From positions 567,451,742 to 567,515,741 of the forward strand of contig VDFB02193867.1 of assembly GCA_007258455.2 (NCBI GenBank): a stretch of 64,000 bases of DNA, written 5' to 3'. Shown one piece after another: positions 12,460 to 22,949 of this stretch; positions within the stretch are counted from its first letter, which is position 1; each line of letters starts with the position of its first letter. The position numbers and the translations under genes are program-made. The stretch comes from Sequoia sempervirens (Eukaryota; Streptophyta; Pinopsida; Cupressales; Cupressaceae). The notes beneath the pieces are model-generated. The model was not told the origin of the DNA, ran no database searches, and was given only the letters and a program-made list of their open reading frames with translations.

Positions 12460-12770
12460 GTTCTCTCCTCTAGCCATTGTCGATGCTCATCTACGATCCC
12501 ATCCATAGCCCGACAACATCAACAAGGGTTTGCATCCTAGATGCAAACATCCTCACAGGAGGTGCAACACATTCTTCATTTTGAATAATGTTGATTTGAT
12601 CTTGGATGGTTCTAGCAGAACATTGATTTTTTCTACAAATGAGCTGTTCATTGATTTTGGTTGGTGGAGGTGGGGGTTATGAGGGTGGAGTGGGTGGAGG
12701 TGGAGGTGAAGGTGTTGGAGATGGATGGCTGATGGAGGTGGATTAGGGATATTATTGAATGGATCCATGT
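12460..12770 (-). pseudogene. Unrecognised proline/histidine-rich coding module, copy A
   Basis: On the minus strand this starts MDPFNNIPNPPP, passes through a low-complexity His/Pro/Leu stretch and, after a frame change, reads QDQINIIQN and APPVRMFASRMQTLVD. The latter parallels QNQINAMQSQ and APHVRHFASAMQNIID in copy B about 1.08 kb away. The frame shift and downstream stops mark it as broken. The protein family is unknown to me. Confidence 0.35.
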
Positions 12771-12970
12771 GATCTTTAAGATATGAGTGAACCTACATTA
12801 GATTTTAATTTCCAAGATGTAAGTACATGTTTGGAAATACCAAGTTAAACCATTCAATATAAATGGCCTTAAATAATTGAATACAAAGGATAAAATTATA
12901 TGTAAGCCTCATTTATATGTCTAAGGCACATGTTATTTGAATGAAAATACAATTAACTATTGATATTGTA

Positions 12971-13910
12971 TAATCTTGCAGGATCTTATTATTTTTAAAT
13001 TTGGTTGGGCCTTGGGCAGCACTTTGATCACCAAATTTTAAGAACTTCTTTGATCCCCTTAAGAAATGTCATATTGGAACCCCTTAAGAAAATTGAATTA
13101 CGATTTAGGGTGACAAGATGGCTAAATTCGTCTATGTCCTAGGAGAAATGGCGTGATCAAATGAATAAAATTTGGTGAAGTTGCCCAAGGCAACAAATTT
13201 CACTAAGAGCCTTTAAAGAAAAATGATGGCTTAGGTTTAGGGTTTAGACTTTAGAGTTTAGGGTTTAGGGTAATAGGATAGCTTAAGGGGATCTACATGC
13301 AGCAAGATCCTAGGAAACAATTACATGGCATAAGGTAATGAAATTTGGTGGAGTTGCCTAAGGCAACCAAATTTCATTAAGAGCCTAAGAAAAAGAAAAA
13401 ATGATGGCTTTAGGGTTTAGGGTTTAGACTTTAGAGTAATAGGATAACTTAAGGGGATGTACATGTAGTAAGATCCTAGGACAAAATTGCATGGCATAAG
13501 GGAATGAAATATGGTGGATTTTCCTAAGACAACCAAATTTCACTTTATGGTGTTGGGTAGGACAAAATAAATGGTTTAGTGTTTAGGGTTTAGATTTTAG
13601 AGTTCAGAGTTTAGGGTTTACAAAACTTAGGGTAAAGTTTTGGCGCCCCTTGAAATATTTAATGAACTTGCAAGTTAGTGAAGAACATTTTCTTGTGGAA
13701 TAGTTGATTGAGATCTACTCTTGTTTCAACTGACCAACCTAGATCATGAAATCGCATTCATATTATAATCTTGCATGATCTTATTATTGTTAAATTTGGT
13801 TGCCTTGGGCAACTTCACCAAAGTTTAAGAACTTCTTTGATCCCTTTAAGAAATTTGTCATATTGGGACCCCTTAAGAAATCGATTTATGATTTAAGGTG
13901 ATAGGATGGC
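12971..13910. repeat. Complex repeat with telomere-like TTTAGGG runs
   Basis: Two direct repeats of about 145 bp (about 12971-13118 and 13766-13910) flank three tandem units of about 166-171 bp starting near 13141, 13312 and 13478. The units carry short runs of TTTAGGG, the plant telomere repeat. The motif AAATTTGGTGAAGTTGCC near 13167 is the inverse of one near 13800, so the block has partial inverted symmetry. The part at 13556-13680 recurs, degenerate, at about 15040-15157. I see no coding sequence. It could be a decayed non-coding transposon or minisatellite. Confidence 0.65.
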
Positions 13911-14397
13911 TTAAGGGGATCTAGATGTCTAGTGAGGTCCAAATTTAGTCATACTATAGCCTCGTTGGTTCCATCTAGCTCTGGGTCAAAAGTGTTTACC
14001 CCTCTAATAAAAAAAAGTTATCATGATGTTAAAAAAGAATCAATCTATACATATCACAAAAATAACAATAATCTTAAATGTAACCCATACTCTAACAATA
14101 ATAGAATGCTAAATGATCCCCACCCCTAACCATATCCTAATTGAATTGCAAACCTAATTGAAACTTAATTAAATTATAACCTTTACCTAATCTTAAATGT
14201 ATTCCTATATTATATTATATTTAAATTAATTTATATTTGTATTATAATTATATTAATATTTATTAGATATTCCTAATTGTAACCTAACTATTTACTACAA
14301 ACCTAATTGAATCTTAAGCCTAATCGTCATTAAAACCCCAAGTAAATTGTAACATTACCTATCCTTAATTGTAATCTTATATTATATTTTATGATAT

Positions 14398-14460
14398 TAA
14401 ATATTTATATTATTTAATATATTATATTAAATATAATATATTAAATAATATAAATATTTA
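14398..14460. repeat. Perfect AT palindrome, 29-bp arms, 5-nt loop
   Basis: Arms 14398-14426 and 14432-14460 are exact reverse complements, with spacer TTAAA. Pairing extends two bases further on each side. The whole structure is A/T only and can form a hairpin or cruciform. Confidence 0.9.
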
Positions 14461-14469
14461 ATTATATTT

Positions 14470-15400
14470 CTTTTATATGAATCATCCTCCTAGATCTCTA
14501 AATTGTAATAATAGCATGTAGTTCCTCCAAACTATCATGATGTACTTCCTCCCTTTCCCATGTAATAGGTGTACCTTGTAGGTGTTAAATGGTTCCATCT
14601 TGGTCTCCTTATTGATGCATTTCTATCCTTCCACATAAATCTATATAGTATCAAAATATAGGTAATTTTATGGTTAAATTGAATCTCTCTTAATTGCTAA
14701 AGAATCCATTATGATTGAGGATGGGTGGATTATTATCTAGGATCACATCTTAAAAATCCTATAGAGGTCATGTGGTATGTTTTTCTTAATACATATATTC
14801 CCATACAAACCTCTTTCCATGTATTATCAACTCGCCTATATGATAGACACCTTCGTAGATTTAAATTTCATACGATATATATGTACGCAAGTGTTTCCAA
14901 TTGGAATTGCTATAATTATACTTTTATGGCATTTTGGATATTCAAAGTAGTTTTCATAAATCTACCAAATAGACCCATTCTTGACATTGAACCTACATAA
15001 TTTTAGGTATGTCCAATGAAAGATTAGGGTCTAGGGTTCATAAATTTCAAATGCTTTAGTGTTATGGGTTTAGATTTTACAGTTTAGGGTCTAGGGTTTA
15101 GAAAACTTAGGGTGAAGTTTGGGTGGCCCTTGGCATAATTTAGACTTGCAAGTTAGTGTCAATTGGAATCAATTGTACGTGTTTAAATTTACGAATTTGT
15201 TAACTAAATTTGCAAACAAACATCAAGATAAACTTTATGAATTTTAACCATTCTTTAACATATTTATTTCTAATCTAATTATAATTTAATATTGAAACTA
15301 AAGTTTAATATATATCATTTTTTCCATACAAAGCAAATAAAATTTAAAACATTTAAGTAATGCGAATGATTTTTTTTTACCTTGAAATTACCTAGTTTTC
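14470..15400. other. AT-rich sequence with one repeat echo
   Basis: Apart from 15040-15157, which resembles 13556-13680 (TTTAGGG-like motifs ending in GCAAGTTAGTG), I recognise nothing. A plus-strand frame at 14725-15000 is open for 91 codons without motifs. Confidence 0.4.
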
Positions 15401-15790
15401 AAAATCAAAATGATTTGTTCGATTCCAATTTAGGTTTTTAACAAAATTTTTTGTTCTAATTCAATTTAGGGTTTTAGTTTTAAACAATTAGGGTTTTTAA
15501 TGAAATTTTTTCGTTTCAATTCAAACTAGGGTTTTCAAATTCAATTTTTTTCGTTTGATTTGAATTCGAGGGTTTCAAAAAGCTTGATTTGGATTTGTAA
15601 ATGCAATGTTTTTATTTCATTTCGATTTCTAGGGTTTTGAAATGCAAATTTTTTGTTTTGTTTCAATTAGGGTTTTCAAAATCAATTTTTTTTGGGTTTA
15701 ATCGAACAATTTAGGTTTCAAAAGTTAAATTTTGTTTCTAAAACAAAATTCAAGGTTTTTTTTTCATTTTTATTAAAAAATATTTAGGTT
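15400..15790 (+). repeat. Degenerate T-rich repeat built on 'agggttttnaa'
   Basis: About eight degenerate units of roughly 40-60 bp combine TTTCGTTTYRATT-like and TAGGGTTTT motifs. Unit length is irregular and no ORF is present. Confidence 0.5.
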
Positions 15791-16059
15791 TCATTGCAAG
15801 TTTTCGTCTACTTTTACAATTATTGAATTCTACTATAACAATTTTAAAAATGATTAAAACGTGAAATAAATAAAAAAAACATGCTAAATTAACATATTTC
15901 TTTCAAAATTTCAATTCAAAATAAAAAATGCAACAAAATGGTGTTTAGGTGGGGTACCTGTAGCTGGTCGTGGAGTCACTGACGCCAATACTCGGGGTCC
16001 CATCTCTAGAGCAATGAAAACTATTTTTTTAAAAATAAATAGCAGTATAAAATGTGATC

Positions 16060-16262
16060 CTGATTTATAGAACTCAGGATCCCGTTATTTATAAATCGGG
16101 ATCCCGTATTTTATAAATCAGGATCCCGTTTCTTATAAATTGGAATCATATTATGTTTCCATAGGTTCAGAATCCTATGGGAAACGGGATCTCAATTTTT
16201 AAAAAGCAGGATCCCATTTCGTCTCAGGCTCGGGATCCCGAATCGTAACGGGATCCCGTTTC
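16060..16262. repeat. Cluster of GGATCCC palindromes
   Basis: GGATCCC or near matches occur at least six times, with the clearest tandem spacing of about 22 bp at 16077, 16099 and 16121, alternating with TTATAAATC. Later copies near 16210-16260 are less regular. No function is evident. Confidence 0.75.
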
Positions 16263-16279
16263 CTCAATGTCGATTTCAA

Positions 16280-17704
16280 TTTTTTGGTTAAGGGAAAAAA
16301 CTTTCACATTTCGTGGACTCAACTTTGTGCACTTACCCTAAATCCGCGCTTAAAGAAAAAATATGTTCTGAAAGGTGTGCAATGTGCCACAAGTTGGATG
16401 CACGACTTTTGTTTATCATCTTCCTTTTGGGAGAAAGTCGAGGCACATGTTACCTTCGCAGGATTTTTCTCTAGGGCTATTTTCATAAATGTGAGATTCC
16501 TTGCCTGCTCGACATGTTATCTCTTTGCTTTGGGAAATTTGTGCTTTTAAGGAGTGATCTCTTTTGGATGGAGTTTGTTGGAGCATGCTAGGTCTTTCTT
16601 GCTTTTGGGTTGGAACCTTCAAGTCGATGCCATCAATCTATGTGATTGGTTGATCATATTTTTCCAGGATATTTTTAAGATCTGATTGTTTTCAAATTGT
16701 AGTCTTTGATAAATATCTAAAGGAAATTAATGAGGTAGTTGGGAATTAATGAGCAAGGATTTATGTGATCTAATTGAGATCTACAATCAAATCATGAGCT
16801 ATTAGATGTAGACATTTGGTAGTATTTACTTTTGGAATGTTGGTGGTGGTTTTCTCTTTTCAACTATAAATAGGAGGCGACAAGTCAAAGAAGAATTTTT
16901 TTTCTGAAATTTCTTTTAGTTTTCCTTAGTTTTAGAGATATTTTCAGAAGTTTAAGGTTTATAGAACACTACTATTCTCTGGCATATTATATTGTTTTAA
17001 CTCAAACATTTTTTGGATTGGCATCCAACCTTTGTTTTTATGTTCATTTGATATTTAAGTGTGATATGTCTAGAAGAAACCTTTGAAACTGTGCATGTTA
17101 TGGCCATTGCCAAGTTTCTTCTTTATATTTTCGTTCATAATAAAAACATTGTGTTAAGTTTAATTTGATAGTTTGAGTAGTTGATTTTCATGTTGTAGAC
17201 TTCTATGATATAACAATAACTTTTAGAAATTGGATAATGTCTATTGAACTTCTCCGTTTTCTTTAAAGGTTGTTGTTTTTCCATATTATGCTATAAAAAG
17301 AGAAAGGGTTTGAACAATTTTTGAATGTTTTTATTAACTTTTGGAGCTTTCCATACTTGATCAAACCTTAATGAGTGCTTCCCATGGGGATATTTGAAAT
17401 ACTACATTGTGCTTGTACTTAGTCTTTGTTGCTTGTTCTCTTCCCAAGAATGAAGGGTTGTGGCATTCTATGTCTATTATATCATTCATAGGAAAGAAAT
17501 TGAGTTTGAAATATTGTAAAAGCTTTGGCGCATCACCATTTTTATGTTTTATATTTAAATTTCCTTCTACTTTTTCTCCCAACTCAAAGAAGACATGGCT
17601 TTCTAATAAAATCTTAGAGTTATTCAGTGAGGTGCAAATTGGTCCCCCACTCGTTGAATTTCCCATAAGGCTATTGGAGAGGTGCAAGCTTTGATGATCA
17701 ACAA
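16280..17704 (+). other. Region with TATA-bearing LTR-like sequence, unassigned
   Basis: TATAAATA lies at 16865-16872, followed by AGGAGGCGAC, in a context similar to the LTR-like segment near 1 kb. Overlapping open frames at 17361-17717 (minus, 118 codons) and 17407-17694 (plus, 95 codons) contain nothing I recognise. The segment ends exactly where the truncated LTR at 17705 begins, so it may belong to an element that cut or replaced the first part of that LTR. Confidence 0.35.
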
Positions 17705-18574
17705 TATCATTATTCATGTTTTATGTTTAATTTTCATGTTTCATTGTTTCATCATATGGTTTAATTACCTAAACAGGGTTTGACCAAGGTAAACCCCTAT
17801 TTCCTAACAATCAACAAGTTTTTCTCTCTATACATGTGTGATTGCAGATCTAGGTGCTTTTAGGTTTGAAGACCCTTTGAAGAAAAAGTTTCAATATTGA
17901 GGAAGATTATCAAGTTGTCATCTACATTGCAAGATCATGAAAATTCACCTATAGGTCCTAATTCAGAGTTTTAGACCAAGAAACAAGAACATCTTCACAA
18001 GGAAGGAAGAGAAAAGATAGGAGAGAAGATTCAAATCTTGAACTTTTGAAAAAGTAGAACATGACTAATATGCTACTTCTGGTTTATGAGTCTTAGTATA
18101 ATGATTTTTCCAATTTTTAGAAGTTTCAGACTTGTCTCTACCAGATTTTAGTTTCTACCTAGAAACTCTAATCTGGGACTAAATCACCCAACCTGGCATA
18201 TGAGTCCCAATGAGAATTAAAGTCAACATTTTTAGGATTTCAAACCTTGTTCCGAGCTCCTACAGGTTTCCAGGTACACCTCTATGTTTTCTCACTTTAC
18301 TATTTTGATTTGCATTCATTTCTAGGTCATTCATTTGAGTTTTGCATATCATTAGGTTTTGATAGTAGGTCTTGCACGTTACCTGTCTTTCTAAGCCCAA
18401 GCTTGGTGGGGAACCCCTTTTTATTCCCTAATCACACTCTAGGACAACCTTTAGCAGATCTCCTCCCTTCATTTCATCCTTGGATTGAGATCTCTAGGGT
18501 TTCCTTGAATGACATGTCTAGAAAACTTGTTGTTCTATGTCCTAAACCATAGAGCGACAATTTTTGACCTTTCA
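17705..18574 (+). repeat. 5' LTR of the outer element, truncated
   Basis: It matches about 34100-34936 of the 3' LTR, including GGTTTAATTACCTAAA, GGGTTTGACCAAGG and the run ending in GACCTTTCA. The U3 and TATA region are missing. The following TTTTGGTGAAC corresponds to TTTTGGTGACC after the inner element's LTR and may be the primer-binding region, though I cannot assign the tRNA. Confidence 0.8.
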
Positions 18575-18827
18575 TTTTGGTGAACTTGACATAAGCCTAG
18601 CATTTAGAACACATTATTTAAAATTTGGAGTGCATCATAGTCCTAGATCTAGCTTGCATTAACTTTGCATTAGATTTTACATTCGTTAATTGACATTCTA
18701 TGGTTTCTTAAAATTGCATTAGTGAAAGTGCATATAAATTGCATTTTTACCTCTTGCATAATTAAATTCCACTAGATATTTGTAATTTCACTTAGCCTTG
18801 ACATCATTCAAAACAAAAAACACAACA

Positions 18828-19849
18828 TGTTGGAAGAATGAAGAACATATCATTATGCATCTTTTGTGTTGTCATTGATGTCACCATGTTATATGAGTTG
18901 CAACTGGAAGTTCAAGTTCAAGTTTGATTTGTTATTGTGAACTAGTATCTGAACCAGTATATAGTCATTATCCTTTGGTATTTTGATCCTCAATCCTCTT
19001 CTGATAATTATCATTGCTTGCAATTTTGGAAAATGGTTTTTGGATGCTAGAATCTTGTAATTTTAAAATCCCATGTGTTCAAGTGTTCATCCAGTGAGTT
19101 GGAATTACTCTGTTGTTATGTTTTGCTATTAGGTCTATCTCTGGCCAACCTAATGTATAGTTGATGTTGTAAATTTGGATTAATTTTGTATTGTGGATGT
19201 ATGTGTGACCTATCTTAGGTCCATACTGACATGTTGTAGCATGCTACATGATTGAATTGTTTTTAGAAATATTGTGTACATGCTTGAAGCTGATAGTTAT
19301 CTTTTTGGTGAATAAGGGTTGCATCTAATTAGGCCAACCTAATTGATGCTTGTGGATGAATTAGATATATATTGGAAATTTTTTTGATTGATGTAGCAAA
19401 GTATGAAGCGAAGTGTGTGAAGATAGACAAGTATGTGAAGATGATGAAGTGTGTAAAGTCAGTTTACTGAGCATCAAAGCAACTAAATCAACACTTGTTA
19501 GGTGTAACTTTACCAATTCAAATTCTGGTTGAAAACCATCTTGTTATTGCATCTTTTGTAGGTAGTGAGCCTCCCATTTTGGACAGTGAGTCCTAGCAGT
19601 GAGCCACCCTTTGTAATATCTTATAATTGGTTATAAGTATATATTGTGAGCTAATCCTCACCACAGTTTTTACCATTTTGGGTTTTCCATGTAAAAATTC
19701 TGGTGTTCATGTGATGTGTGCTTTTATGTTCTATTAATGCTCTTGCTCATTTTTACTATTATATGCATTGGAGTAATTGGATGGTGTTTTTTCAATAAGT
19801 TTAAGAAGATATTGATTCACCCCCCTCTCAGTATCTTGGGTATTCAACA
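18828..19849 (+). mobile_element. Solo LTR, Ty1/copia-like, with CAACA target duplication
   Basis: It starts TGTTGGAAGAATG and ends GTATTCAACA, so its ends are the inverted pair TGTTG...CAACA. It is flanked on both sides by CAACA (18823-18827 and 19850-19854). Near the 3' end, TTCACCCCCCTCTCAGT resembles the end of many plant Ty1/copia LTRs. No internal sequence is present, so it is most simply a solo LTR left by recombination after insertion into the outer element's interior. Confidence 0.85.
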
Positions 19850-20321
19850 CAACATTCACACAAATTTTTTGAAATTGGTACAAAAACCCTAATCTAGGAC
19901 TCATATGCCCCTTTGGGTGATTTAGTCCTAGTATAAACTTTTTTTCCCGATTTTAAGGTATTTTGTGGTGATTGTTTATCAACATTTATACCCCTGAAAA
20001 AACCCTAACTGGGGCTCATATTCCCCTCTAGGCGAATTAGTCCAAGATCAGACCTAAAACTACCTTTTACAACAAATTAAAAACATCATTTCTAGGTTTT
20101 TGTTAGCTGTTGTTAGATAATTCTTTTAGTTTGTGGAGTTTATGTTTCATGTATTTCATTAAATCTAGCTTAATTTAGATTCATTTCAATTGTGGATAAA
20201 ATCACATTATTGTACTTTTCATTTCTAGCATTCATTCATAGTTTGATAAGATTAGATTACATTTGGCATTCATTAGAAAACAAAAACCAAAACCAAAAAC
20301 ATCAAAAGAAACAAACAACAA

Positions 20322-20824
20322 ATGATAAGCCTTGGACAAAGCATATCATTCAAACTATTTAGTAGTGATTACTTTGACATGTTAGATGAAGCCCTTGACG
20401 ACTTCATCTCCCCTAGATCATCCGCTAAAGCTTTGAATACAAGAGGATTCAAGCATCAACACTCATGAAAATCATAATTGTTCTTCTCTTGATACCTCTC
20501 CTATTAGTGAAGAAGGTATCTTGGTGCAAGAAGATACAATTATTAAGAATCATGAAAGTCTTGTTTTTCCTTCTCCTCCTCCCCCTTTGGAAGACATTAT
20601 GAAACAAGAAGATAAGATCAGTAGAACTACTTTACCTAGTCTCCATTCATATCCTAACACCTCCCCTACTTGTGAGAATGCTTTAGTGAATAAGGATACA
20701 ATTATGAACGATCATGAAAAACACATTTTTGTGGAGGATATATTGATATTAAGTGATCCAATGATTGAGAGCTATGACAATCCTACCTCTCCTACTTGGG
20801 AAGATATTATAGGACATTGCGATG
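20322..20824 (+). pseudogene. Retroelement ORF, first part (acidic, repetitive)
   Basis: The frame opens MISLGQSISFKLFSSD at 20322, hits a stop near 20466 and continues in another frame to 20829. It is composed of loose repeats of the type ...HE-(S/K)LVF-PSP-PxxEDI(M/I). The reading frame breaks at the inner element's insertion point and resumes at 30303 with VIVDDHNN and further repeats of the same kind. I know no function. Its place after the 5' leader suggests a gag-like or accessory product. Confidence 0.5.
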
Positions 20825-22436
20825 TGTAGCATAGAAAAATGGATCTTTGGACATTTTCACTCTCATTTGGGTCCTTCTTGTGGATGTTCGCTTAGTTTTT
20901 CCTTGATTTAGTGTTGTAATGTGGTTAATACATTCACATTAGGTCTTGGGAACTTGTGAACTAATAAGGATTTTAATGGTACCTTACCTAATGTTGTGAA
21001 GTGTTGTAACACACTTTCACACTTTTCTAGGGTCTTATTAATGTATTTCACCTAAATAACCTCTTTTTATCATTTACCAAGCCTTATTTCAAAGTGTTCT
21101 AAAGTGTTGTAACAAAATTTCACACTTTTCTAGGCTTTCTTATGCTTTAATTGGCCCCATTTTGCATCTATAGGCCTTACTTATAAGTTTTTTTGAGAAT
21201 AAACCCATTAAACATCATTTAAAACATTTAAATCCCAAAACCCACCTCAAATTCCTAAGGTGGGACCCATTCACCATTTTGGGTGCATGAGTCCCATTTT
21301 TCATGACCCATTCAACTAGAGTGGCTAATGAGTCCCCTTTGGCTCAAAATTCAAAGTCAATTCAATTTTTTGGCAGGTTTTTATTTTCTAACGTCTATGG
21401 TCAACCTATGATGATGTATTTTCAAGAATTATTGTATAATAAAGTATAAGTACAAAGTTTTTCTACTCATTTCACCCCCCAATAAATCTATCAAGCATTC
21501 TAAGCATTTCAAGCATTTTCAAGTCTACATCCACTAGTGCCATTACTTTCATGTTTACATCATTCTACTTCATGGGTTTGGTGATTTATAGCATTTCTTT
21601 TTTGTTCATTCACCATTCTCTTTCCATATTCCATTTCATTTCAATGGTTTAATTACCAACATGGGGTTTGACCAAGGAAAACCCCTATTTGCTAGCCCCA
21701 CAATAATTTTTCCCTCTCTTTGTATGTGATTTGTAGGTTTAGGTTACAGATTTGTCAAAGAGAAATATTTGAAAAGTTTCCATCAAATTTTCAAAGCCAT
21801 TCAAAGTTTTCAAAGTCCTAAGAGAGGCTTGGAGAACACCTATAGGTTGAATTAGTAGAGAGATCTGAATTAGAGTTAGACCGAGAGCTATAGATTCCAC
21901 TTTTCAATTTCCAAGAATCCAAAAGTGGACTTATTCACCATTAGTGGTAAATGAGTCTCACCGTAGGAGTCTGATAGATATTTTTGTAGATCTAAGTACC
22001 CATTTATCCGAACCTATTCTGACATTGTTCACCCAAAGCAGGACTAAGTCACCCAACTTGGCATATGAGTGCCAGTTGGCCTAAAAAGCAATAATTTCAA
22101 GATTCCAAAGCTCCATTCCATCTTTCTCCAATTTCTAGGTGCACACTTTAAATCTCATAGTTTTCTGTTACAATCTATTTGCATTTCTAGGTCTTTTTGC
22201 ATATCATAGTTTGTTTTCAAGCATCTTGCATTTTCCAAGTTTTGTATTAGTGGTGAACCTCTTATCAATTTTGAAAATTTAAGACAATCCTCTTTGATAG
22301 ATTTCAATCTCATTTGCATTGAAATCTCAAGGGTTTTTTCTTGAGTGAAGCGTTAAGGTTTTTGTGTCTCTCTCCTTTTAGGTTCAAAACTCTAGAAGTG
22401 TAAGAGAGTTCCACATACAAAAAAATATACGTTTCA
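20825..22436 (+). repeat. 5' LTR of the inner element
   Basis: Starts TGTAGCATAGAAAAATGG and ends ATACGTTTCA. It aligns throughout with 28719-30302. The TATA box present in the 3' LTR (TATAAATACAAGG near 29310) is altered here to TATAAGTACAAAG near 21446. It is followed by TTTTGGTGACCCC, the candidate primer-binding region. Confidence 0.85.
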
Positions 22437-22949
22437 TTTTGGTGACCCCAAATTTCAAGCATCATATTTCTAATTTGGATAGCATCTACATCCTAGGAAT
22501 AACTTGCATTAACATTGCATTGCACCTTGCATTGTTTAATTTGCAATCTAGGGTTCCAAAATTTGCATTAGTAAAAATCTCATATAGCTTGCATTATTGC
22601 ATTCCATCTCATTAAAAATCAGTAAAATTCTACATTTCCACATCATATTTGTATCAAAAAATATAAAAAAGCATAAAAATAATTTTAAAATTTTTGAAAA
22701 TTTTCAAAAAAATCAGTACCAAGACTCATTCACCACTTAGGGAAAATTAGTCCCTTTGCACATTTTGCACTACATTTACTATCATTTACTATTCAATTTC
22801 CAAGTTTTTGTTTGTTGTTTCTGCATTTCAGTTTTACTTTCCAAAATTTTAGTTTTAAGCAATTCATTCTTGTTAGCTTACATTGCATTTGCATCCACCC
22901 CGCATTTAGTAGCCTTTGCATGAGTTTTTGGTGTCCTATTGCTAATACC

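Noticed and set aside
13220..13640. True chromosome-end or interstitial telomere
   Set aside because: The TTTAGGG runs are only two to three units long and embedded in longer units. No long uninterrupted array exists.
9301..16003. A single intron-rich minus-strand gene with a first exon at 15958-16003 (ATG, 15 codons, CAG|GTACC donor) and small exons down to 9.3 kb
   Set aside because: Individual blocks have plausible splice borders, but several carry stops, no protein family is recognised and the first exon is 4 kb from the next block. RNA data would be needed.
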